A stretch of 8,192 nucleotides of DNA, from positions 1 to 8,192 of the forward strand of contig DJHI01000007.1 in the NCBI GenBank assembly GCA_002431715.1, given 5' to 3'. The notes beneath the pieces are model-generated. The model was not told the origin of the DNA. It ran no database searches and saw nothing but the letters and a program-made list of their open reading frames with translations. This document shows, piece after piece, positions 1 to 6,218 of this stretch; the first letter of the stretch is position 1; every line of letters starts with the position of its first letter. Source of the DNA: Armatimonadetes bacterium UBA5829. Its GTDB lineage: Bacteria; Armatimonadota; UBA5829. The position numbers and the translations under genes are program-made.

Positions 1-2115
1 TACACACACGAAAGGCTCCGGATTACCGGTCTTGACTGCCCGGACTGTGCGTTGAAGCTTGAAACAGCAGTCCGAAAAATGCATGGAGTGGCGTGGGCAT
101 CGCTTAATTACGCAACCTCCGTGCTGATAGTCGAATTCGAGCCGGATGTTGTCGGCCTGGAAACTATTATCAAGAAAGTCCGCGACTTTGGGTACGACAT
201 CGAGGCGGAAGTGCCCGGCCTGCCGCCGCCTGCAAGAGCGGCGATACTTCGAAATATGCGCGCCTCCTTGACCGTCATATCCGGTGTCCTCCTTGCAACG
301 GGACTCGCCCTTTCATTTACAAAACTTGGGCATCATATAACTCCTGCCATATTCATAACCGCGGCTATATCCGGCGGAATATATCCAGCCAGAACCGGAC
401 TCCTGAGTGCAAAAAGCTTCGTCTTGGACACCAATTTCCTTATGACCGCGGCGGCGGTCGGCGCTGTCGCGTTGGGAGATTTTTCGGAAGCGGCCGCCGT
501 GTTGTTCCTCTTCTCGCTCGGCTCCACACTGGAGGCCCATACGGTAGATAAAACCCGCAGGTCGATCAAGTCGCTTGTAGAGGCTTTCCCAACTCACGCC
601 ACAATCAGGCATGAAGACCATATGGAAGAAGTCGAGTTATCGAGTATAAGCATCGGTGATGTTGTTTTAGTCAAACCCGGCGATAAAATTCCGGTCGACG
701 GAACTGTAATCGATGGAGAGTCGGCGGTGAATGAATCACCGATTACCGGCGAATCCGTGCCCGTATCCAAATCCAGAGGCGATAAGGTGTATGCGGGCTC
801 GATAAACGGCCGCGGAGCGATGGAGGTAAGGACTACCACTCGATCTGAAGACAACACCCTGGCAAGAATCGTGCATATGGTCGAAGATGCTCAGGCACAG
901 AAGGCTCCCTCACAGAGATTCAGCGAGAGGTTCGGGCGGATATATACGCCGATAGTCCTGACTCTTGCGGTACTGATCGGATTCGGCGGGACGTTCATCA
1001 TCGGCGGCGATTACAGGAGCTGGGTGACAAGAGCTCTCACGCTTTTGATCGTCTCGTGCCCGTGCGCACTGGTGATATCGACGCCTGTCGCTATAGTCGC
1101 GGCGATTGGCAATGCTGCCAGGTCTGGTGTGCTTATTAAAGGCGGCGCTCATCTTGAGATGCTTGGCGAGGTTTCGGTAGTCGCATTCGATAAGACAGGA
1201 ACTCTGACTGTGGGAAAGCCGTCTGTGACGGACGTCATCCCGGCAAACGGGCACACATCTGACGAGGTGCTCTCGATAGCAGCGGCTCTTGAAAGCAGAT
1301 CCGAGCATCCTCTTGCTGACGCAATAATAGAAAAATCCCACAAGAAGAAACTGCCTGAGGCAGCCGTATCGTTCTTTGAAGCATTTCCCGGTAAAGGCGC
1401 GCGAGCGGTGGTTAATGGCGGCATTTTCTACGCCGGAAGCAGTCGGTTTATGGACGAAATCGGTATTGTTCTCCCTGAAAATGGCCCTATTGCGGACCTT
1501 GCGCAGTCGGGAAAGACGGTTGTCTATTTGAGCGATGGATCGGAGATTTGGGGAGCTATAGGAGCGTCGGATACAATCAGACCAGGCGTAAAATCGGCTA
1601 TTGCATCCCTGAAGCAGACAGGAATCGACAAAACGGTTATGCTCACGGGTGATAACAAGCGCACGGCTGCGTTGGTTGCTGAAGATATTGGCATAGACGA
1701 GACCTATGCGGAACTGCTTCCCGAAAACAAACTCGATAGAATCCGCCATTTGGGAACGAAACGAAGCAGAGTGGCGATGGTCGGTGACGGCATCAACGAT
1801 GCTCCTGCCCTTGCAGCGGCGGATGTGGGAGTTGCAATGGGCGGTGCGGGAAGCCACGCTGCGATAGAAGCTGCCGATGTGGCTCTTATGGCTGACGACA
1901 TAGTGATGCTGCCTTACGCCGTATCGCTCAGCCGCAAGTCGAGAAAAATTATATGCCAGAATGTCGCTATCGCCCTGGCTGTTATTGTAATCCTGATCAC
2001 AGGCGCGCTGTGGCAGAAGGTCACACTCGCCACAGGCGTTCTCGGCCATGAAGGCAGCGCTCTGCTGGTTATCGCAAACAGTATGCGGCTGCTGAAGCGG
2101 TCATCCACAAATTGA
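1..2115 (+). CDS. Heavy-metal translocating P1B-type ATPase, 5' end cut by window edge
   Basis: Inner-membrane ATP-driven exporter of a soft or divalent metal ion. The frame is open to the left edge, and the metal-binding motif GLDCPDCA lies upstream of the first possible start (TTG at 52), so the true start is outside; 704 residues are visible. In order: one HMA domain (Cys codons at 37 and 46), two hydrophobic pairs, actuator domain with TGES (745-756), the ion-site CPC in TM6 (1057-1065), phosphorylation motif DKTGTLT (Asp at 1189), the SEHPLA nucleotide-binding motif, hinge GDGINDAP (from 1783) and two final helices. TM6 and the HMA resemble the Zn/Cd/Pb exporters ZntA/CadA. The last helix instead carries HEGSA (from 2047), and the TM7 Lys and TM8 Asp of ZntA are absent, so the metal cannot be assigned. 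No metal-responsive regulator is visible nearby. Confidence 0.96.
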   Translation, partial: YTHERLRITGLDCPDCALKLETAVRKMHGVAWASLNYATSVLIVEFEPDVVGLETIIKKVRDFGYDIEAEVPGLPPPARAAILRNMRASLTVISGVLLATGLALSFTKLGHHITPAIFITAAISGGIYPARTGLLSAKSFVLDTNFLMTAAAVGAVALGDFSEAAAVLFLFSLGSTLEAHTVDKTRRSIKSLVEAFPTHATIRHEDHMEEVELSSISIGDVVLVKPGDKIPVDGTVIDGESAVNESPITGESVPVSKSRGDKVYAGSINGRGAMEVRTTTRSEDNTLARIVHMVEDAQAQKAPSQRFSERFGRIYTPIVLTLAVLIGFGGTFIIGGDYRSWVTRALTLLIVSCPCALVISTPVAIVAAIGNAARSGVLIKGGAHLEMLGEVSVVAFDKTGTLTVGKPSVTDVIPANGHTSDEVLSIAAALESRSEHPLADAIIEKSHKKKLPEAAVSFFEAFPGKGARAVVNGGIFYAGSSRFMDEIGIVLPENGPIADLAQSGKTVVYLSDGSEIWGAIGASDTIRPGVKSAIASLKQTGIDKTVMLTGDNKRTAALVAEDIGIDETYAELLPENKLDRIRHLGTKRSRVAMVGDGINDAPALAAADVGVAMGGAGSHAAIEAADVALMADDIVMLPYAVSLSRKSRKIICQNVAIALAVIVILITGALWQKVTLATGVLGHEGSALLVIANSMRLLKRSSTN

Positions 2116-2210
2116 TTGATTACTGGTAACAATGCATCTAGAGTATTCGTCTATCATAGTATATAAGCCCGCTTGAACCTGGTCCGGCGGACGTCAATGG
2201 GGGTGTTACT

Positions 2211-3278
2211 ATGAAAGCACGCATCATTGCACTAACCGCTCTACTTATTCTTACCATTGCGCTCGTGCCTGCAGTCGCACAGGACAAGCAATCCTCAGCG
2301 CAAAGCACTGAAACAACGACAAGCACAACGAAGCCATCCGATAAAGAGAAAGAGGATAAAGACCGGCAGGCAAAGCTGGAGGCCGAATATAAGGCGCGCG
2401 CGGAAGCCGAAAAGAAAAAGCAGGCTGAAGAAAAACAGCAAAGGGACGACCACAATAAAGATCACAACGGCAAACATCAGCCTGACTCGGCCGGCACTGA
2501 TCATGGCGCTTCCGACAATCACCCTGAGAAGCCCTCAGCAAGTCCTGTCGCACCGCCGCCTAATGCAGTGACATCTGCCACGCAGAATCAGCAGACTTCT
2601 CAACCCGTAGCGCCGAGCACGAATACAACAACAACTACTACTACTGCATCCGACAAAGAGAAAGAGGATAAAGATCGGCAGGAAAAACTCAAGGCAGAGT
2701 ATAAAGCACGCGCGGAGGCTGAAAAGCGAGAGCGAGTTGAAGAAAGAAAAGAACAGCATAACCGATATTACGGATACGGCGGAGGATCGTCGGCTTCCAT
2801 GAGTATGAGCAGCGGATTTTTCGACAATCCCTTTGCAAGATCTTCAATAGGCCTGGTCGTAGCTCCATCCAATAGCATCGGAAAGACGGCAGTCGGCCTG
2901 CAGTGGATCAGCAAAAACAGATGGGGAATAGCATTATGGAACTCCGGCAGCGCTGAAGACGATGATGTAATAGATGCATATATCCCTCATGATGATTACT
3001 ATACAAAATCCGATCAGGCGAGTTACTCTTGCGAGGCTCTATACGGAATCGGGACGGACGCATCCATGCTGATATTGGGAGCCGGAATATCGATCGAAAA
3101 GACCAACTATACGAACGTATCCAGCGTCACCGGCTGGGAATGGAAAGGCTGGAGCGAATCCACAACCAAATTTGCAGGTCAGGTCGGCTATCGTGCAAGA
3201 ATATCGGATCGAATTGGGCTGCAATTCGGTTATGACACAAGCCAGTATACATATTTCGGGGTTACGGCGAGCTTTTAG
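2211..3278 (+). CDS. Exported protein with duplicated charged repeats and a beta-barrel-like C-terminus, family not recognised
   Basis: I do not recognise a named family. The 355-residue product starts with a classic signal peptide (MKAR, hydrophobic core, AVA before Gln24). Residues about 24-185 are low complexity: a Lys/Glu/Asp-rich segment (residues 43-68) recurs at 147-172, each preceded by a Thr-rich run, with a His/Asp- and Pro-rich linker between. Both copies should be helical, perhaps coiled coil. After a Gly/Ser/Met-rich hinge, residues about 195-355 show alternating amphipathic strands rich in Gly, Tyr and Trp and end in Phe, as in small outer-membrane barrels. I infer an outer-membrane anchored protein with a periplasmic or surface stalk. 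The ATG follows a GGGGGTG ribosome-binding site at 2199-2205. The 95-bp upstream gap has only a weak promoter candidate (TTGATT at 2116, TAGAGT at 2139). It has no obvious link to its neighbours. Confidence 0.88.
   Translation: MKARIIALTALLILTIALVPAVAQDKQSSAQSTETTTSTTKPSDKEKEDKDRQAKLEAEYKARAEAEKKKQAEEKQQRDDHNKDHNGKHQPDSAGTDHGASDNHPEKPSASPVAPPPNAVTSATQNQQTSQPVAPSTNTTTTTTTASDKEKEDKDRQEKLKAEYKARAEAEKRERVEERKEQHNRYYGYGGGSSASMSMSSGFFDNPFARSSIGLVVAPSNSIGKTAVGLQWISKNRWGIALWNSGSAEDDDVIDAYIPHDDYYTKSDQASYSCEALYGIGTDASMLILGAGISIEKTNYTNVSSVTGWEWKGWSESTTKFAGQVGYRARISDRIGLQFGYDTSQYTYFGVTASF
2337..2726 (+). repeat. Two in-frame copies of a 78-bp charged-repeat unit
   Basis: Copy 1 is 2337-2414 and copy 2 is 2649-2726, exactly 312 bp (104 codons) apart. 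The proteins differ at only a few positions (start SDKEKEDKDRQ in both, then AKLEAEYKARAEAEK versus EKLKAEYKARAEAEK). Several differences are synonymous (gataaa versus gacaaa, gaccgg versus gatcgg), which indicates an older duplication kept under protein-level selection rather than a recent copy. Copy 2 is preceded by seven Thr codons (three ACA and four ACT, 2625-2645), a simple-sequence tract prone to in-frame slippage. Confidence 0.93.
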
Positions 3279-3294
3279 AGGATTGTTAGGTTGC

Positions 3295-3324
3295 TTGTAT
3301 ACATCCCCCTCCCAATGTTAAAAT
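3295..3324 (+). promoter_or_regulatory. Candidate promoter for the uvrC operon (extended -10)
   Basis: TGTTAAAAT at 3316-3324 matches the extended -10 pattern TG-n-TATAAT with one mismatch. A poor -35 (TTGTAT, 3295-3300) sits 18 bp upstream. Initiation would fall near 3331, just before the uvrC ribosome-binding site. The call rests on pattern only; the intergenic gap is short and reads through from the upstream gene without a recognisable terminator. Confidence 0.3.
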
Positions 3325-3345
3325 TCAAATCGTAGAGGGAGGGGG
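3305..3345 (+). promoter_or_regulatory. Perfect 9-bp inverted repeat covering the uvrC ribosome-binding site
   Basis: CCCCCTCCC (3305-3313) is exactly complementary to GGGAGGGGG (3337-3345), with a 23-nt AT-rich loop. The right arm is the purine-rich Shine-Dalgarno region of uvrC (AGGGGGTGA, 3340-3348). In a transcript containing both arms, a nine-GC stem would hide the ribosome-binding site. No run of U follows on either strand, so it does not look like an intrinsic terminator. A regulatory role is inference. Confidence 0.5.
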
Positions 3346-3353
3346 TGAAAAAA

Positions 3354-5288
3354 ATGGCCGAGAAAATTGCGACGGATGTTAGCCTCGAATCGCTCGACTG
3401 GGCGATCCTAGAAAGTAAGTATTCCGTGACATTAAGAGAAAAACTGGCCTCGCTTCCCACCTCACCCGGGTGCTACCTTATGAAAAACGCATCCGGTGAG
3501 GTTATATACGTCGGTAAAGCCAAAGTGCTGCGCAACCGAGTGCGGCAGTATTTTCAGAAGGGCGCCGATCATACCAGGCGCACCCGGCGAATGGTGAGTG
3601 AAATTGCCGATATGGCATGGATCGTTACCGACTCGGAACTTGAAGCCCTTATACTCGAATCCAACCTCATAAAAAAGCACCACCCCAACTATAATGTCAA
3701 GCTGCGCGATGACAAAAGCTACCCATATATAGCCATAACTCTCAGTGACGAGTGGCCGCGCGTGGAATATAAGCGCAAGCTCAGAATGCAGCCGAAGGAA
3801 AAAGACAAGTATTTCGGCCCTTATACGGATACTCTGGCCGTGCGTGAGACAATGCGTCTGATCCGCCGAGTGTTTCGGGTTCCGTGCGGGTTCAAGCATC
3901 CCGAGCAGTCCAAGGGCAGGGCCTGCATGTATTATCACATCAATCAGTGCACGGGTGTGTGCGCGGGTAAGATCAGTCATGAGGAGTATATGTCCGTGAT
4001 CGACGATGTGAGGGAGTTTCTTGCGGGCAGGCGTGAGAACCTGGTCAAAAAGCTCCTCAAGCAGATGGGAGAAGCCTCGGAGAATCTGGAATTCGAGAAG
4101 GCCGCAAGGCTGAGAGATCAGGTTCAGGCGATTCAGACACTTGTCGCCCGCCAGAAAGTGATCTCGACCGCTCTTGAAGATCAGGATGTGATAGCGCTGG
4201 TTGCCGATGACTGCAACACCATTGCGGAGATGTTCTTTATCAGAGGCGGCAAGCTTATAGGTCAAGAGCACTTTTTACTCGATAATGCATGTGAAGATGA
4301 TCTCAAGGAGAGTCTGGGTGAGTTTATCGAGCAGCATTATAATACGGCTGCATATATTCCCCGTGAAGTTTTAGTGAGCGCCGATATTGACGAACTCGAC
4401 ATTATCGAAAGCTGGCTTAGGCAGAAAAAAGGGAGCAAGGTCACTATTCACAGCCCCAAACGCGGAGAACGTAGACAGCTTGTCGAGATGGCTAAAAAGA
4501 ATGCAGACCTTGTTCTGCGGCAGATCAAGCTCAAGATGTCTACCGATGAAGCCCGTATTGCCGAAGAAGTAAGCGTGCTCCAACATGCCGTCGGCCTGCC
4601 GACCCCACCCCATCGTATCGAAGCTTATGATATCTCCAATATACAGGGATATTATACGGTCGCTTCGCTGGTGGTTTTTGAGGATGGGCAGCCGAAGAAG
4701 GAGCACTATCGTAAGTTCAAAATCAAGCAGCCCGAGGGTAAGCCTGACGACTATGCTTCTATGAAGGAAGTGGTCTCGCGAAGGCTCACGGGCAGCCTTA
4801 GGAAATCCGAAGCCTTTGCCGAACTGCCGGATTTGATGTTGATAGACGGCGGAAAGGGTCAGCTTAATGCGGCGCTGGAGGTTATAGCAGAAAGCAGAGA
4901 GCAGAGAGCAGAGGGCGAGAAGATAGAAATTACTGGGATAGTCGGGCTGGCTAAACAGAATGAAGAAATTTACAAGCCTGGCAGGTCTGAGCCAATTATC
5001 CTGCCGCGAAATTCCAAAGCGCTGCATTTGATTCAAAGGGTCAGAGATGAAGCGCACAGGTTTGCGATTACTTATCATCGAAGTATACGTGGTAAGTCTA
5101 TGCGCGCATCCGTGCTCAATAATATCCCTGGAATCGGCGCAAAGAGACGTAAGGAACTAATGAAGCACTTCGGATCGGTAGAGAAGATTAAAGAAGCTTC
5201 AGCCGAAGAAATTGCGGCACTCCCGAATATGGGAAAATCGGCTGCGGAGGCTGTGGTTACTTATTTTCATAGCGAGGATGATTCGTGA
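3354..5288 (+). CDS. uvrC: UvrABC excinuclease subunit C
   Basis: Makes both incisions around a bulky DNA lesion after UvrA/UvrB loading, in cytoplasmic nucleotide excision repair. Visible in order (644 residues, near the usual 600-650): GIY-YIG nuclease (GCY at 39-41, YVG at 52-54) for the 3' cut; a Cys set C178-x12-C191-x7-C199-x3-C203, the spacing expected for the UvrC iron-sulfur cluster; a UVR UvrB-binding helix pair about 228-270; an RNase H-like nuclease with Asp426 (AYDISNIQG) and Asp498 (LIDGGKGQL) for the 5' cut; and tandem helix-hairpin-helix motifs from about 585 to the end. A GTG at 3345 would extend the protein by three residues, but it overlaps the ribosome-binding site, so I chose ATG 3354, 5 nt after AGGGGGTGA. 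A 7-bp tandem repeat adds extra residues near 512-522. The stop overlaps ogt. Confidence 0.97.
   Translation: MAEKIATDVSLESLDWAILESKYSVTLREKLASLPTSPGCYLMKNASGEVIYVGKAKVLRNRVRQYFQKGADHTRRTRRMVSEIADMAWIVTDSELEALILESNLIKKHHPNYNVKLRDDKSYPYIAITLSDEWPRVEYKRKLRMQPKEKDKYFGPYTDTLAVRETMRLIRRVFRVPCGFKHPEQSKGRACMYYHINQCTGVCAGKISHEEYMSVIDDVREFLAGRRENLVKKLLKQMGEASENLEFEKAARLRDQVQAIQTLVARQKVISTALEDQDVIALVADDCNTIAEMFFIRGGKLIGQEHFLLDNACEDDLKESLGEFIEQHYNTAAYIPREVLVSADIDELDIIESWLRQKKGSKVTIHSPKRGERRQLVEMAKKNADLVLRQIKLKMSTDEARIAEEVSVLQHAVGLPTPPHRIEAYDISNIQGYYTVASLVVFEDGQPKKEHYRKFKIKQPEGKPDDYASMKEVVSRRLTGSLRKSEAFAELPDLMLIDGGKGQLNAALEVIAESREQRAEGEKIEITGIVGLAKQNEEIYKPGRSEPIILPRNSKALHLIQRVRDEAHRFAITYHRSIRGKSMRASVLNNIPGIGAKRRKELMKHFGSVEKIKEASAEEIAALPNMGKSAAEAVVTYFHSEDDS
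4886..4913 (+). repeat. Four tandem 7-bp repeats inside uvrC
   Basis: AGCAGAA (4886-4892) is followed by three perfect AGCAGAG units (4893-4913), then a decayed GGCGAGA. Because 7 is not a multiple of 3 the tract is read in changing frames and encodes AESREQRAE, inserted where UvrC proteins usually have a short loop between the LIDGGKGQL strand and the conserved GLAK...EEIY segment. Loss or gain of one unit would shift the frame of uvrC. Confidence 0.9.
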
Positions 5289-5788
5289 AGTATTATTGTG
5301 TTGTAGAAACGAAACTCGGTTTTATCGCGCTTGCTGGAGCGGACGGCAGGCTGACCCACTCGACCCTGCCTAAAGAGTCACCTGAGGTAGCCCTTGAAAC
5401 CCTTGGTGCAGGAATAGACGACTCTTATGTGGAAGATTGTGGTGCATTCGGAGATTTACCAAAGAGGCTAAAAGATTATGCCGAGGGTAAAAAAGTTGAC
5501 TTTTCGGATGTGCCGGTGGACCTGAGCGGATATGGAGAATTTTACAAGGCTGCGCTGAAGGTCTGCCAGAATGTGCCGTACGGCGAAGTGGTCACTTATG
5601 GCGACCTCGCCCGGCTTGCAGGCTCGGCAAGAGCTGCAAGGGCGGTGGGAAGCGCAATGTCCGGCAATAATATGCCGATAATCATACCGTGCCATCGAGT
5701 GCTGGCCTACGGCGGCCGAATAGGTGGATTTGCATCGGGTCTGGATTGGAAGCGGACTCTGCTGAGGCTTGAAGGTGTAGAGATTTAG
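5285..5788 (+). CDS. ogt: Methylated-DNA--protein-cysteine methyltransferase
   Basis: Suicide repair enzyme that transfers the alkyl group of O6-alkylguanine (and O4-alkylthymine) in DNA to its own cysteine. The 167-residue protein has a degenerate N-terminal ribonuclease-like domain and the conserved C-terminal domain: YGEVVTYGDLA, the recognition helix with ARAARAVGSAM (Arg as the flipped-base finger), SGN, and the active-site PCHRV with Cys136. PCHRV, not PWHRV, indicates an active transferase rather than an alkyltransferase-like protein. It has no Ada-type regulatory domain, so Ogt-like is the better name. GTG at 5285 overlaps the uvrC stop by 4 bp (GTGA), implying translational coupling; no separate strong ribosome-binding site is evident. 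Alternative annotation as generic MGMT is equivalent. Confidence 0.95.
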   Translation: MKYYCVVETKLGFIALAGADGRLTHSTLPKESPEVALETLGAGIDDSYVEDCGAFGDLPKRLKDYAEGKKVDFSDVPVDLSGYGEFYKAALKVCQNVPYGEVVTYGDLARLAGSARAARAVGSAMSGNNMPIIIPCHRVLAYGGRIGGFASGLDWKRTLLRLEGVEI

Positions 5789-5791
5789 TTA

Positions 5792-5855
5792 GATGGTTTG
5801 AGGGTTTGATAGTTCGATAGTTCTAGCCGCCGACACTCAACCATCAAACTTCAAA
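5792..5855 (+). repeat. Tandem 8-bp repeats with a partial inverted copy
   Basis: Four head-to-tail octamers lie just after the ogt stop: GATGGTTT, GAGGGTTT, GATAGTTC, GATAGTTC (5792-5823). A related segment occurs on the opposite strand at 5839-5855, whose reverse complement is TTTGAAGTTTGATGGTT. Positions 5804-5814 pair with 5839-5849 with one mismatch, leaving a 24-nt loop. There is no U run, so a terminator role is unsupported. The right arm touches the ribosome-binding site of the next gene. Confidence 0.75.
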
Positions 5856-5866
5856 GGAAGATGGGC

Positions 5867-6217
5867 ATGTTCAAAAAATGGCTGATTGGGGTTATAGCGA
5901 TACTGATTACTGTGTGGGTATTGAAGCAGCTGCCAACGGTTTTTAATCTGGAATGGAAATCGCTGTGGGGGCCGATTGTGTTCGTGCCTGTTCTCGCGAT
6001 ATCTAATGCTGTAATCGGAACCGTGTTGCGGCTGTTTTCTGCGCCGATTAGCTGCCTCACGCTCGGCCTTTTCGGGTTTGTTATAAATGCAATCGTCTTC
6101 TGGATCGCAGGAGCAATTACGGGCGCTCAGATGCACTTTTTGGCGCCTGTGGTAGGGTCGGTGCTGTATACCGTCATATCCGCGCCGTTTGCCTCCGCAC
6201 TGAAGGAGAAAGAATAA
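5867..6217 (+). CDS. Phage-holin-4 / YvlD-like small membrane protein
   Basis: Predicted inner-membrane protein of 116 residues with four hydrophobic segments: near residues 4-20, 32-54, 58-80 and 90-112. The segment LRLFSAPISCLTLGLFGFVINA matches, from memory, the central pattern of the phage holin family 4 superfamily (YvlD-like proteins), with its Pro, Thr-Leu-Gly-Leu-Phe and Asn. Despite the family name these are usually chromosomal and of unknown function, often envelope-linked; nothing phage-like is nearby. An ATG at 5861 is possible, but AAAGGA at 5853-5858 lies 8 nt before ATG 5867, a better spacing. The stop is 1 bp before rapZ, and the ribosome-binding site of rapZ lies inside this gene's end, so the two are cotranscribed. 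Confidence 0.85.
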   Translation: MFKKWLIGVIAILITVWVLKQLPTVFNLEWKSLWGPIVFVPVLAISNAVIGTVLRLFSAPISCLTLGLFGFVINAIVFWIAGAITGAQMHFLAPVVGSVLYTVISAPFASALKEKE

Positions 6218-6218
6218 T

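Noticed and set aside
910..2049. 379-codon open frame on the - strand
   Set aside because: Lies wholly antisense to the metal ATPase, whose motifs are intact; the translation is rich in Arg, Ser, His and Cys with no recognisable domain.
2116..2210. Possible promoter or terminator in the 95-bp gap before the exported-protein gene
   Set aside because: TTGATT (2116) with TAGAGT (2139) is only a 4/6 plus 4/6 match, and no GC stem with a T run follows the ATPase gene, so neither is listed as a feature.
2211..2571. Overlapping + frame at 2257-2571 and several - frames within the repeat region
   Set aside because: Produced by the Lys/Arg-biased codons of the charged repeat; only the 2211 frame has a ribosome-binding site, signal peptide and continuous coding to 3278.
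3462..4271. 269-codon open frame on the - strand
   Set aside because: Antisense shadow of uvrC across its GIY-YIG, Cys-cluster and UVR regions; no domain and no ribosome-binding site.
5867..6217. Phage origin suggested by the holin-family name
   Set aside because: No endolysin, integrase, capsid or attachment-site sequence is present, and the gene is packed into a housekeeping operon.
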